64,000 bases of DNA from Hermodice carunculata (GCA_964020975.1 OZ026618.1:30731306-30795305), one strand, 5' to 3'. Numbered from the stretch's first letter, positions 11,950 through 24,337 are shown. Notes: generated from the letters alone by a model not told the origin. Program-made: numbers and translations.

Positions 11950-12299
11950 TATATTTAGAGACTCTTTAAGTCAAGCTAATTGGGATGCCTGTTTTATTTC
12001 GGAAAATGTTAATTCTTGTTGTGATAACTGGACTAAACTATTCATTCATGTCGCAAAAGAAACAATTCCAGGCAAATCCATCACAGTGCGTCCGTTGGAC
12101 TTACCATGGTTTAATTCTTCTCTCCGATGTACAAGACGGAAAGTTCATCGCGCCTAAAACAGGGCCAAAGATTAAAAATATGACGTTCATTCTTGGAATT
12201 TTTACACCACCACTCGAAACCAATACCAAGAACAGTTAAAGACAGCAGAGGAAAATTATAATAATAAACTAGGGGCCTCCCTAAAGAATGCGAATCAAA

Positions 12300-14353
12300 A
12301 GAACAAAGCATGGTGGCGTACGGTTAAATATTTTATGAATTGTAATCAGTCCCATGCTATCCCATCACTACTTCATGATAATTGTCATATAACCGATAAT
12401 CTCTCGAAAGCTGAAATTTTTAACAACTTTTTTCTCGACCAGAGTAATATCGACATATCCAGAGCCCGTGCACTACCAACCATAAATCCACCGGAAGTAC
12501 TTCTTAGTTCAATTCAGATTAATCGCGACGAGGTTTTAGATATCCTAAAAAGCTTAGATGTCACAAAGGCCACCGGCCCTGATGGTGTCAGCGCTATTCT
12601 ACTGCGAGAGGGGGCGCCATTTATTTGCGACTCGCTAACAAAATTGTTTAATTTATCATTACGTCAGGAAGTCTTTCCTAGCTCCTGGAAACAGGCCCAT
12701 GTCACACCCTTGCATAAGAAGGGTGATACCAACTCATGTAATAACTACCCACCCATCTCCCTGTTAAGTTGTGCTGGAAAAGTGATGGAAAAGGTAGTTT
12801 TTAAATATGTTTTCAATTTCTTCAGAGAAAATTTACTGTTATCTTCTAGTCAATCTGGGTTCATGCCCGGCGATTCAACTGTTAATCAACTCTTATCCCT
12901 TTATCATGAACTTTCTCTCGCTATTGATCTCCAAAAAGAGGTCCGAGTAGTCTTTTTAGACATCAGTAAAGCGTTTGACCTTGAATCTCACACTCCTTGC
13001 TTAAATGGTTTAAAAATTATCTCTCAAATCGTCAGCAAAGAGTCGTTATTAACGGTAAAACCTCTACTTGGGGTACTATCAATGCAGGCGTCCCTCAGGG
13101 TTCTGTTCTTGGTCCTCTGTTATTTCTTGGTATTTATTAATGATATCGTGGATATCATTCATTCCAAAATCAAACTTTTCGCTGACGACAGATCTCTATA
13201 TCTTACTGTCGATAATCCCCACCTAACTGCAGACATTTTAAACGAAGACCTGTCCTCTGTCGACTCTTGGTCAGCAGATTGGATGGTGACATTCAATGCC
13301 CTAAAAACGGATGCTATGTCAGTATCTCTGAAAAGAAATCAAGTCTATCACCCTCCCTTAATTTTCCAGAATCATCAATTAGAAAACGTCGACCAACATA
13401 AACACCTAGGGATAATAATGCGATCCGACCTCCGATGGAACGATCACATCGATCTTATTATTGCTAGAGCCTCCAAACAACTTAATATCATGAAAAGTTT
13501 ACAGTATTTACTAGCCAGAGAAACCCTTGAAATAATATACAAATCATTCATTCGACCACTAATGGAGTACGGTGGCGTGGTCTGGGATGGCTGCACACAG
13601 GGCGACTCACAAAGATTAGAGGGCATTCAACTGGCTGCCGCACGTGTCATCTCTGGTGCTGTGAGAACTACCCCTAATAATAAATTATACGAAGAAACGG
13701 GTCTTCAAACATTGGCCAAACGCAGAGAAATTAACAAGTTAATCCAAATGTATAAAATTACTCATAATTTAGCCCCTGAATATTTAAGTGATATTATTTA
13801 TTCAAATCAAAACCAGATCAGACACAATACAAGACAAGCTGAAAACCTTCCTCATTTTAAAGCTAGAACAGATCTATTTAATAATACATTTTTCCCCAGC
13901 ACCACGAGACTTTGGAATCAGCTCCCGCTTCACATTCGAAATTCTAATTCCTTAAGTGAATTCAAGAAACACATAGATTCGGAAGTCCCTCCCTCAATTA
14001 AAGAGACTAAATTATACTGTGTTGGAAAAAGATACCCAGCTGTTATTCAAGCAAGGCTCAGGATGGGCCGCAGTCAGTTGAATGCTCACCTACATGCCAT
14101 TGGTTTATGTGAATCCCCGAATTGTCGCTGTGGGCAAGGTACAGAAGATACTTGGCATTATTTTTTTATTTGTCCATTCTATACAATCCAAAGAGACAGC
14201 TTACATACATCTATTTCAGATTTTGCTCCATTTACTCTAGAAACGATTTTATTGGGATCACCAAATTGTCCCTTTGAGGACAAAATTATTTTTCTCTCAG
14301 TTCAAGAATATATTGTGAAAACCAAGCGTTTTCAGCGAGATGCCATAACATGA
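12300..14353 (+). pseudogene. LINE reverse transcriptase with C-terminal Cys-rich domain
   Basis: Shows KATGPDGVSAILLREGAP (finger), ISLLSCAGKVMEKVV, VVFLDISKAFD (first palm motif), FADDRSLYLTV (catalytic motif, FADD with Arg-Ser where Thr-Thr is usual), KHLGIIMRSDLRWNDHI and the thumb LMEYGGVVWDG. The end carries CRCGQGTEDTWHYFFICPFY, a CxC...H...C zinc-like domain. Between the first palm motif and the catalytic motif the expected residues are short and the translation runs out of frame (about 12980-13130), then returns to frame at FINDIVD. This indicates an internal deletion with compensating shifts. Confidence 0.85.
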
Positions 14354-14600
14354 ATTGTGTACACAAGGAAAGTACCACAGCGACTATATATTTGTACGAT
14401 TTTTAGTTAGTATAGTATAAACATATTTATTTTCTCTGGATTGCCTAATAGTACACAAAGACTAATCTGGAGGCTCTCCAGTACTTAAAAAGACGCACAT
14501 TCTGTACAATACACACTGGACGAGAACAGAAGACTAAATTCACGGCTTGTACACGAATAATACAATTGATGCCAGATAGTGGAGACTTATAATTAGATCA

Positions 14601-15568
14601 TATACTAAATTAGTAGATGAAACGTCTAGATTCTGATAAGAATGTCTGAACAGCCTCAAAGATGAATACATTATCAGTGTCTGTTACAACCATTGCTACC
14701 GTCCATCGCTGTGTGGGCGGAGTCCCACCATGTGGATGATCAGCGGTTTAGTTTTATACAACCAGCCCTTCTGTCTTGTCAAACTGTAGTGTCTTCCTCA
14801 AACTTGTTGGTTCGGTGCAATACTCCGCTGCAGTCAAGACAGGATTACGTCGTGGAGGAATGCGCCGGGCTGTGTGGTGTCTTGTCTGTCCTGTCTCTTT
14901 GTCAATTCCCAGCAAGAGGGGTTAATATAGGGCTAAGCCCTCCTCCCCAATTGCCTTCCATGACAGACTGCTTTGAAAACCACTTGGCTGTGTGTAATTG
15001 ATTAGTCATGGAATAAAATACGTTTAAACCAATTGCGTAGTCGTTGCATCGATCTAGTACGGTACCATGTGACTTATCTGCTTATCATAACAATGCCTTG
15101 TTTGTATAAATTTTTTGATCGGCTTGTTAATACACTTCACAAATGCAGTTAATGGACAGGTAGAGCTATGGCTGGAAGTGTTGTTAACAATGTTATAAGC
15201 GCGCACGATTCACAGATACTCGTTTAGAAGTCCACTGAAATGACAGATATATCTCATTGAGGCTGGATTTGTTTGTTTTGTATGTGTGTGCGTTTCTTTT
15301 TTATTAAGTCAAGGGGGAGGGGGGTATTCGACCCCCTCGCCCCCCCCCCCCGTGACGGACCTGCGTTAGCAATACCTCCAGGCCTAAATGATTCAGTGAT
15401 ATCGTCAAATAAGTGAATAGGTGCATGCTGGGTAAGTATACTGTGCCTAAATAGTGCGAAGGAGCAAGCATTTGGACCTAGGCTGTAGGCATCACTGAAA
15501 AGTTTGTGGACAAAATTGAAAGTAGCATAGGCCTACACTGTCTTTGCGGCATAATTAACCCATTTAGC

Positions 15569-15601
<33 letters not shown>

Positions 15602-16055
15602 AAAAAACAAAAAAAACAGAGAAGGTGATCAATTCTTGACAGAACACTTTGGCTTGGAAGTTCGGGAGGATGAAGCATTCGCACTTCCCTGCGAATTTAT
15701 ATATATTTAGCAATATCTCTAAATATTAAGCGATTGTCAAATGACTGTGAGTAGATTACCGTATTTCCATTTCTCCTATTGGTCAAGGCACCATCACGTC
15801 ATACTTTAAAACACCAGCTGGATCCACTGTTTTTGCTGCAGACCTCCGGGTCACTGGACATGGTCCAGAACTCGCGTGTGGCCAGGCCAGACCTCTTGAC
15901 TTGAACGATGTCATGCGAGCGTGACGTGTTGCGTCATCAGCAACTTTCAGCCAATCACATTCCAGGATTAAATTGGATTAGCGCTCACCTTGATTCACTG
16001 GGAGTGGGAACATGAATGCCCACAAAAATGCCAACGATAGGGCAGATTGTTTCCC
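14601..16055. other. Intergenic DNA with a poly(A) run
   Basis: No recognised gene. 15571-15616 is a long A run with a few C, which could be a retroposed tail but has no recognisable body beside it. A C-rich stretch lies at 15331-15351. The 102-residue frame at 14693-15001 has no recognisable domain. Confidence 0.4.
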
Positions 16056-16276
16056 CAGGGGCGGATCCAGCATTTAGGAAAGGGGGGCAAAAGGCCGGGG
16101 GTTTGGGGGCAGCGCCCCCAATGGGGGGTCCAGGGGGCGAAGCCCCCGGAAGCTCTTGCATTTTCACCATTTTCAGGGGTAAATAATAGTGTTTCCTGGG
16201 AGGAAAATCCTGTAAGAATACATTTTTTTTGAGGGGGGGCACGGCCCCCGCGGCCCCCCCCATAAATACGCCCCTG
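16056..16276. mobile_element. hAT-like MITE, CAGGGGCG ends
   Basis: A 221-bp GC-rich element whose ends are inverted copies of CAGGGGCG (CAGGGGCGGATCCAGC at the left, TACGCCCCTG at the right). Such ends are typical of non-autonomous hAT elements. The body is rich in GGGGG and CCCCC and has no protein of its own; the glycine and proline frames read from it are artefacts. I could not find matching 8-bp target duplications (TGTTTCCC against TTCGCAGC), so the class is tentative. Confidence 0.6.
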
Positions 16277-17040
16277 TTCGCAGCCATTTAGGATGAACAA
16301 ATAAAGCGATCGTTGCTTGAAAGAGATTCTAATAATTGCAAACATGCATATGGCAAAACAATTATAGTCTTTGAATTCGGTGTATACAATACTGTTATAA
16401 AACTACAGGAGTGTGAGTGCCTTGCCGTAAATTCTGTATGGCACGAGCGTACCCGTGGGCTCCACGTGTATCCTTCCACTCCACTTGCAAGAGTGTTGTT
16501 TTATTTTTATCCCATGTATGTGTAGTCCAGAGTATTCTCTACCATTTCACATTAAAAGAAGTGATATTGTTGTGTCGAAACAGCAATCAACGACAAATAC
16601 CGCAGCAGACGATAAATCAACATCCCAGGTGCGCACCCATGAAAAAGTGGTCAGCGCGAAAGTAGGGCATGCACGCGACCGTTCTACACGGGCGTGTGGA
16701 TCGGCAATAAATTCTACACGGTGCAGAATGGCCCGACCGTGGTTACTCTGGACTACACATACATGGGATAGCCTAAATCATGGGTCTATCTCACACTGGA
16801 TCCAAACATGCATTTCCCTTAAGAAGGTTTGCATGGTGATTATAAGAGCTTTTTTACCCAAAAAGTATTGAGTGATGATCGTTCCATTAAATGCTTCAAC
16901 ATATGAATCTGACTTGAAATCACATATACTTCATGATTACAGTCTCAATTATTTTGGGTCAATGTAACAAATAATTTTATATTTAACCCATTGTGCCCCC
17001 TTTTCCCCATTCCACGAGAAAAAATTCAGACAACTGACAC
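16277..17040. other. Intergenic DNA, no gene seen
   Basis: Short overlapping open frames in several registers, none with a recognisable domain or good splice sites. I see nothing to annotate. Confidence 0.4.
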
Positions 17041-18207
17041 GGCATAGTTTGGAAGATATGGAGCTTTTAAAATTTGAACTGCCCCTAATTCGTATAATTT
17101 TAAACAACATGACTATTCCAAGTCAGGTGCTTAATTTCCCTGGTAGATCAGTTACCATGGCAAGTTTGGTAGTTTTCGGAATAGTATGGTCCTAGGAAAA
17201 CTGCGGACAAATCTGGTCGTAAAGTAGAAAGAAAGAATTAATTTTTGGAAATACAAAATGTCTGGGTTGGCACCCAGACATAACTACGTGAATAGTGCGG
17301 TGGAAACAATACAATGACTAGAAAAGAAGATTGGCTTGACAGCAAATATGTCTGGGTGCCTTCAAAATGAGAACAGTTTAGAATGCTCCACTTTGCCATT
17401 GCTCAACATAAACTAAATTTTGTGTATCAGGCTAATTTCTATAAATTAGAATGCTACAACTTTGGTCCTTGGTTTATTGGATGTGGCCATGTCACGAACT
17501 TATAAAGTGAAGTTTGAATGACACTACTATCTGTAATAGTTTTGAAGCGATTCAAGACTTTAATTTTGTGTATTTGCCTAATTTGCATAAATCAAAAGCC
17601 TACAGCTTTGGTTTATGGTTCATTGGATGCGGCTATGTCACATATCTACAAATATGAGTTGGAATGGCACATATGTACAATAGTTTTGAAGTTATTCAAA
17701 GATTTAAATTTCTTCTATTCATCTTATTTGCATAAATTAAAATTGTACAATTTTGGATCATGGTTCATTGGATGCAGCTATGTCACAAAACCATAAATTG
17801 AAGTTGGAACCGCATCTCTATCTCTATTAGTTTTGAAGCTATTCAAGGTTTAAATTTTGCATATTCATCTAATTTTTGCATAAATTAAAGTCCAATAACT
17901 TTAGTTCATTGGATGCTTCTTTGCCACAAACCTTCAAATTGAAGTTGGAATGGCGTCTCTATCTATCATAGTTTTGGAGATATTCAACTTTTAAATTATT
18001 GAATGCCCCTTATTAGCATAATTTGAAATTCTATAACTTTCATATACTGTCCATTATATTGGCAGGTTTCACAAATCTATATGTGCCAATTGAAATTTTG
18101 TGTCTAAATCAGATAGTCAACTTCCCTAGTAGCTCTGTTACGATGCCAGGCTTAAACATTCTAGCTTGCATGGTGTCTGAGAAAAGCTCAGGAAAAATTA
18201 TGTGGTG

Positions 18208-18209
18208 GA

Positions 18210-18244
<35 letters not shown>

Positions 18245-18270
18245 CAAGAAAGAAAGAAAGAAAGAAAGGA
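18208..18270. repeat. (GAAA)n microsatellite
   Basis: About 15 GAAA units with one GCAA interruption. It is followed by a hairpin of GTGTGTGTTGACACACACAC type at 18282-18305. Confidence 0.95.
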
Positions 18271-18615
18271 AAAACAGAAAAGTGTGTGTTGACACACACA
18301 CACACTTTAATTAACATGGCAAAAAAGCTTCAAACTTGCCACATTTAGTTGCACTTCTAGAACTTGTTCGCTGTCCATCGACAGATGTCTCAAACCTACA
18401 TGTGGAAGTTAGAACTTTATGTCTATCTGCTATTCAGTTTGGAATATATGGAGCTTTTAAAATTTGAATTGCCCCTAATTTGCATAATTTTAAACATCAT
18501 GACTATTCCAAGTCAGGCGCTTAATTTCATTGGTAGGTCAGTCACCATGGTAAGTTTGGTAGTTTTCGGAAGAGTACGGTCCTAGGAAAACTGCGCACAA
18601 ATCTGGTCGTAAAAA

Positions 18616-18863
<248 letters not shown>

Positions 18864-19173
18864 AATGTCTGGGTTGGCACCCAGACATAAATATGGTACA
18901 AGAGTCACTGTGGCAAATCAAGCACACCCAATCCATTAAGCCTCGATAGGAATTCTAGGCTGTCACGGCAGAACCAGATGTCATAGGAGTTGATCACGGA
19001 AGGATGGGTTAGCAGCCGGCTCCCGAAAGTATCAGGCAGGACATCTCTGCCACGCTTCCGTCACTCCAGATTGCAAGGTTGGTTTATACAAATTTGCTAC
19101 AATAAGAAAACATTAATTTCTAAGTGTTTTGTGTCATTGTTTTCTTTTCCTTTTCTTTCCAAAGGCGTCTACG

Positions 19174-19238
19174 TTACGGCGATCCGACTTAACCCCCAGT
19201 TCATCTGTATTGGGTGTTATTAAAATCGGATCGCCGTA
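19174..19238. mobile_element. Short inverted-repeat element, TACGGCGATCCGA ends
   Basis: A 65-bp segment whose ends are perfect inverted copies of TACGGCGATCCGA, followed inward by TTAA-like bases on each side. It could be a minimal MITE or a hairpin site. I do not recognise the family. Confidence 0.5.
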
Positions 19239-19643
19239 CAAGGCGTGATGCCCCTAACACTACGCTGCGGGTACCTGCGAGGCCCCGGGCATGCATTTCG
19301 ATGTAGCCTTGTACTCAGTAGATGGTGTGTCTGTGCAATATAATTATGCCAATAAAGTATTACTATTAGGCCTAAACCAAGGTATCCTGTACGTGCGTTT
19401 ATTTGCGTTTCCCTGCTCTAGCTGTATTACTGCATGCAAAACTCAGTGTGTGTCGCGTCGCCGCCCCCCCCCCCCCTTTTTTTTTCATACGCCTGTCAGT
19501 GTCACTGTGCTAACAGTTACAAGAGTCTAACTCATAATATCAAAGTCAAGACCGCTGAAAATGAAAACCTGCGTAACCGTAACAACAGCTCCAACTTTTA
19601 CCCTTTCCAAAAACATAGTACTAGTAGTAGTAACAGAACATAC

Positions 19644-19690
19644 TCGATAGACAAATTGCTATTTGGCCCAAATAGCAATTTGTCTATCGA
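19644..19690. repeat. Perfect 47-bp palindrome
   Basis: Arms of 23 bases (TCGATAGACAAATTGCTATT plus TGG, and the exact reverse complement) flank a single C at 19667. No mismatch is seen. It can form a cruciform. No transposon family is recognised. Confidence 0.9.
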
Positions 19691-20660
19691 AATTTTTGGT
19701 ATTGCATTCTGTGCTTTTGACCTGTGATTATTAAATTATGTAGTCCAGTAAGTAAAGCTATATTTTATGTTAATGGTAATGTACACATTGCAACAAAACT
19801 ATTTAATTCACTTCGGTTTGATAGCTGTCAAACAGAATTCAGAAAATAAAACCGGGAATGTGTTTGCCTGCATGTATTTGGGGGTGTTGACAATTTTAAC
19901 AATTTGTAATAGAAAAAAGTTAATTTTTGGAATGAGCTGGCCTAAAACTAATGTTATTTGAAGGGAAAGGTTAGCCAAAATAATGTTGCCAATGTAAACC
20001 CTTGCACAGATATTCTTTATGTGACAAAAGTACTATCATTGTCACGTCACAATAATATAGATGGGCCTGACCCAAATGAGGATGGATCCCTGTCAGCTGG
20101 CACAGTAGATAGCTGTGTTCATGCACGCCATTTCCCAGCATTTGAACTCCATAAGTTTTGATATAATAAAATCAAAATAATTGAACACGAAAAACAACTA
20201 GGCAGACATATATATTCAATATATTTATTTCAAGGTGGTAATATTTAAATATAATCGTGATCAACCATGGTCGTGGCAGCATGCGGCCATAACGTTGGTG
20301 TCGTTGTAAAGCCTTCCTGCCACGATGGTCTCTAACTATCATCTACTGTAATTTATAGAAGGGTTATTAGCGACACAATGGGGAAGAATTACTAATCTTT
20401 ATTCAGTATATCCTGATGATACGGTGCAATATGTATTGACTAGTTGCAGCTTAGTGACAGCACATCTGGTCATGGCAGCAACCGTTGACCTTCCTTAGTG
20501 ACATGACTTTGGTCGTGGCAGTAGCCACTTCGCCATCATAGACCTACTATCTGAAGGACTGAGCACCAGCGGTACTTCAAACGCTGCAGCTTTGTTAGCA
20601 CCACAGTGGGTGTGGGGCAATAAAACTCCCAGGTCAATATGATTCATTTTATTGCATTTT

Positions 20661-21715
20661 TAGCTCTGCTGACTTGTCAGTCAGCAGAGCTTATAGAATC
20701 CGTTTGCGTCCGTCGTCCGTCTGTCGTTAGACTTTTTATATTTTCGACTTCTCAAAAACCGCTACATAGAATGTTTTGATTTTGCACATGGATGATCCCC
20801 AGATGAACCTCTACCAAGTTTGCGAAGGAGATGATGATACGATAATTTTTCTATTTTTTATGAATTTTTTAATTTATTTTTTGAAAAAATTTAAAATTTC
20901 TTCATCTTAAGATCTACGAAGCCAATTGCTTTGATATTGCACATAGAGTCATCTGGGGTCAACTAGTTCTTATTTTGGCTACCAGGTGGCGCTGTGATTT
21001 TTTCCTATTTTTTTATGAATTATTGCCCGTTAAGGCTATTTTCGACTTCTTCTCCAGAACGGCTGAACAGAATTGCTTAAAATTTTATCAGAATATAGTT
21101 GGACATTAGACAATGAAAGTTTGCGAAAATAATGTGGATATGTTAATTTTAGGCAACGTTATGGGATATCAAACTTCGCAACTGTAAGGAAGTGCTGCAG
21201 CTGTATATATATATATATATGGCAATACAGTGCATATATTACACTATTGTATTTACCCTTTTGACTTCTTCTCAAAAACCGCTGTATGGAATGTTTTAAT
21301 TTTGCACATGGAGGTTGCCCAGGTGAACCAGTACCAAGTTTGCAAAGGACATGATGATGCAATAATTTTTTCTATTTTTAATGAATTTTTAATTTATTTT
21401 TTGAAAAAAAAAATTCTTCATCTCAAGAACTACCTGGCCAATTGCTTTGATGTTGCACATAGGGTCACCTGGGGTCAACTAGTTCTCATTTTGGCCACCA
21501 GGTGGCGCTGCAATTTTCCTATTTTTTTTTAATGAATTTTTGCGTGTTAAGGCTATTTTTGACTTCTTCTCCAGAACAGCATGATAGAATTGCTTAAAAT
21601 TTTATCAAAATATAGTTGGACATTAGAGAATGAAAGTTTTTTTTGACAAAGTTATGGGATATCAGACTATGTGACTGTAAGTGAGTGCTGCCACTGTACA
21701 TCGGCAGCCATTGAA
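20661..21715 (+). repeat. Dispersed repeat, AGCTCTGCTGA head-palindrome family, copy 3
   Basis: Opens with AGCTCTGCTGACTTGTCAGT and CAGCAGAGCT, then CCGTCGTCCGTCTGTCG. The body is duplicated: the block starting CTCAAAAACCGCT and GTTTTGATTTTGCACATGG at about 20740 returns at about 21270, a period near 520 bp, including the AGGTGGCGCTG phrase. A short TA run lies at 21204-21220. It is a subfamily of the copies at 1508-3195. Confidence 0.65.
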
Positions 21716-22139
21716 ACAGCAAGGTATGTCAATTGATAATACATGTACTACCATGGACAAGTCAGGTCGCCCTATTCAATTTCGTTTCCTGAATAAAGTC
21801 AACTATGACCTTTTCTACACTGTCAATTTGTATCTTTGATAAATGCTGAATCAAATGTACATATCACATGAAGGGATTTGCTATCCGAAACAGACAATTA
21901 AGCAAGCAGCTACATATATCTAGTTTGCATTACAATGTTGTATAACATATATATATATTTGTTCTTTGTTAAAATGTTTATATATCTGTGCTTTTTTGTT
22001 TGCTATTTTCAAAGTATAAGGATAAATGTTCCCTAAACTGAAATATATGTGTGGAAGTTAAAAATTTTCTACAACATGAACATAAAAGCACAAGGTGTGC
22101 AAAGCTCTTTCAAACATGTACATAGCTGTACAAATCTAG
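21716..22139. other. Intergenic DNA, no gene seen
   Basis: AT-rich sequence with short TA runs. No domain or repeat is recognised. Confidence 0.4.
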
Positions 22140-22262
22140 ACTGCAGTCCATGTGTTCCAATACTGTAAAAGCAGATCCCAGTCAGCAGAGCACAGGATCA
22201 TCATGATCCTCTTGTTCATGTTTCAAATGTTTAACTTTTTTTTTTTTTTTTTTTTTTTTTTT
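22140..22262 (-). repeat. Repeat end with AGGATCATCATGATCCT hairpin and poly(T)
   Basis: CAGCAGAGCACAGGATCATC followed by ATGATCCTCTTGTT is the reverse complement of the phrase at 43632-43672 (AACAAGAGGATCATAATGAT). A run of about 25 T follows at 22237-22262. It looks like one end of a repeat related to the AGCTCTGCTGA family. Confidence 0.4.
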
Positions 22263-22424
22263 GCATTTCAAAGGTTAGTCTACCCCTCCATGGACCATGG
22301 TCTACCACAGTAGTAGAATATTCATGGCTCTATGGCATGGGGATAGTATGCATGTTAATGGCATTTACAGGCACCGTATTGGATACTGGGCCCAGAAATC
22401 AACAATTTGACCACGCTTACTAAA

Positions 22425-22745
22425 AAAAAGTGCGTTGACCATGTATTGACCACCTCATTTGGACTTTGTCATGCTATGAATACATTGCCCATATACTGAC
22501 CATGCATTAGCCATGTATTGACCATGCATTGACCATGTAATGAATAAAACTTTGTTTGCCTCAAATGCATTAACCATGTATAGATCATGCATTGACCATG
22601 TAATGAACAAAACTCAGGTCTTGCTCTGATGCATTGTTCATGTATTGCCCATGTAATGGAATTGAAGTTGATCTGTGTTTGATGCAGGCTAAAAATTTGC
22701 AAAGTGAGTGTATTGACCATGCATTGCTTTGTCCACATAACAAAG
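22425..22745. repeat. Degenerate array of TTGACCAT / ATGCAT motif
   Basis: About a dozen copies of TATTGACCATGCATTGACC-like words at irregular 15-25-bp spacing, interspersed with two copies of a longer unit containing CATGTAATGAATAAAACT / CATGTAATGAACAAAACT. The shared ATTGACC core links it to the palindromic array at 29400-29840. Confidence 0.7.
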
Positions 22746-23317
22746 GCAAGAGGGAGTGCATTATAATTGTGTCAGGCAAAAGAAAAAATTTCCGTTCACA
22801 TAGCAGTGCATCATGGGATAATACTCTCTCCCTCAACTTATTAATAAAACATTATTTATGCCTTCTTATAATACACTTCAGTTGCAAAGTTGATAAAATA
22901 TTAACTAAAATTGAAAGTGGCATATTCTTAGTACAATGTTTTTAAGTACCGTGCATGCTATCAAAATGAACCATTCAAACTTGTACTGCCACTGCCACTG
23001 GCAAGCTGAACATACTGGTGCTTTATCTGGCGGGAATTCTATATTGGTTGTTATGTGCAACAGGTGTAAGGGATCTCATTTTCTACACTGATAAAAAACA
23101 ATTCAAGAAGAATTACAAAGTGACATCTGACATGGCAACAGAATTCACAGCAAGAGTAATTACTCCCAGCTGGGTACGGCTGTTTGGATTACAAGGTAAG
23201 AAACTACCAAATAATTCACAGATTTGCAGAATGTAATATTGATGTATGAATGACCTAGATAAATGCTTTCACACCTAGCTGCTAAAGATTTTTTATTTTT
23301 TGCCCAAGGTGACCATC
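22746..23317. other. No gene assigned
   Basis: A 72-residue frame at 23018-23236 ends near a GGTAAG donor-like site, but I recognise no domain in it and cannot pair it with another exon. Confidence 0.3.
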
Positions 23318-23515
23318 ACAGGCTCACTCTAAAAGTTCACATTTTAGAGTACATCCGAATCCCCCCTCATCTAGAGCACACTAGACAGCTACGACTGGAC
23401 AGGAAAAGACACTGGATGCACCAATTACGTTCTGCTGAACCATTTGGTCTCAACATCATGGGAAGATGAGCTCCTTTGCTCTGTCTTATGCTAAAATTTT
23501 ATGTTCGGAGCAAGA
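23318..23515 (+). pseudogene. Retroelement 3' end fragment (Penelope/GIY-YIG-like C-terminus)
   Basis: The frame reads HILEYIRIPPHLEHTRQLR then HWMHQLRSAEPFGLNIMGR and a stop. The W.H.LR....FGLN pattern is typical of the C-terminus of GIY-YIG-bearing Penelope-like proteins. A second copy at 55655-55840 has [19 protein letters not shown] and similar bases after the stop. Only the 3' end is present. Confidence 0.5.
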
Positions 23516-24104
23516 TTTTCCATGATTTTTCTGCTTGGTTGGGCACTTTGCCTAACCCTTTGGTAACCACACACACAGCTGCTGTGTAGTCACACAGATT
23601 CAAGCTCCTGTCTTCAGGGATTTGTGGCACTGTTGTGCCACTAATTGCAGCCTGAAATACACTCATTGACCCTGCAGTGTATTCACAGTAAACTTAACAT
23701 TTTTAAGTGTACTGCGATTCAAAATTGCTTTGAGTCACCTCTTAATGTGACAACACTGGTCCCAGTAAGACCAAACCTCTGTGTTACATAATCACGATTG
23801 CGTGTTTTGCATAACAAGAGAAGTTAACCCTCGTTTTATAAACAGGCTACACGTCGGTTAACCAACAGTTCCTGATTAGTCGCGGAAAGCAACAAACCGG
23901 TCTAAGTTACCGTTTGCCATTGTGACCTTTGCTCGGTTCTTTGCTAATGGCTGCTAAAGATGTTTTAAACTGCCGGCATGCTGAGCAAATGATTATAATG
24001 AAGGATCAGTGCATGGTATATGATATAGCTATGTTACTGAATGGGCACTTCATTATTCAGCAGTTATTCAGTTGGTCCAAGCTGCATGTCCATGAATAGA
24101 TACT
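23516..24104. other. Intergenic DNA, no gene seen
   Basis: No domain or repeat is recognised between the retroelement fragment and the TA target site of the transposon at 24107. Confidence 0.4.
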
Positions 24105-24106
24105 TA

Positions 24107-24337
24107 AAGACTGGATGACGGGGTTTGTCCACCACAAAATCGCAAATAAAACTTTTTCTACCAACTTGATTTCAAATATTTTTGCAGCATATGATAACAT
24201 ATACTTATACACTTCAGATGATAGAATGAAACATTTTTACACCCAAAAATAAGGAATTTTCCTTCATAATGACATTGTACAATATGTGGACTTTGCAGCA
24301 ATTTGTACATGGGGGTAGCAGCGGGAACCTCAATGGC
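24107..24337. repeat. Left terminal inverted repeat of the Sailor-like transposon
   Basis: 231 bp, matching the reverse complement of 26445-26675 at about 97% by eye. The outermost bases are AAGACTGGATGACGGGG, with the TA target site immediately outside. Confidence 0.95.

Larger units (their letters stand above)
10621..14600 (+). mobile_element. CR1/jockey-type LINE, near full length, inactive
   Basis: A + strand LINE with leader, endonuclease, reverse transcriptase and a C-terminal Cys/His domain in order. It lies head to head with the minus-strand LINE at 9260-10620. The start is set where the neighbour's homology ends and is approximate. The 3' untranslated part follows the stop at 14351 and its end is uncertain. 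The copy carries at least one frame change near 11949-12300 and an internal deletion in the reverse transcriptase, so it cannot make a full protein. Confidence 0.75.
18906..20660. other. Intergenic DNA with two palindromes
   Basis: No recognised gene. It contains the two inverted repeats annotated separately (19174-19238 and 19644-19690), a C/T tract at 19463-19487, and several copies of a GTCGTGGCAG-like motif between 20266 and 20525, one of them reversed. Confidence 0.4.

Noticed and set aside
14682-15048. Possible solo LTR beginning TGTTACAACC
   Set aside because: An AATAAA lies near the far end, but no matching CA end with target duplication and no second copy were found.
15985-16345. 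Glycine/proline-rich frames of about 100 residues
   Set aside because: They arise from the GC-rich hAT-like MITE, a common source of spurious proteins.
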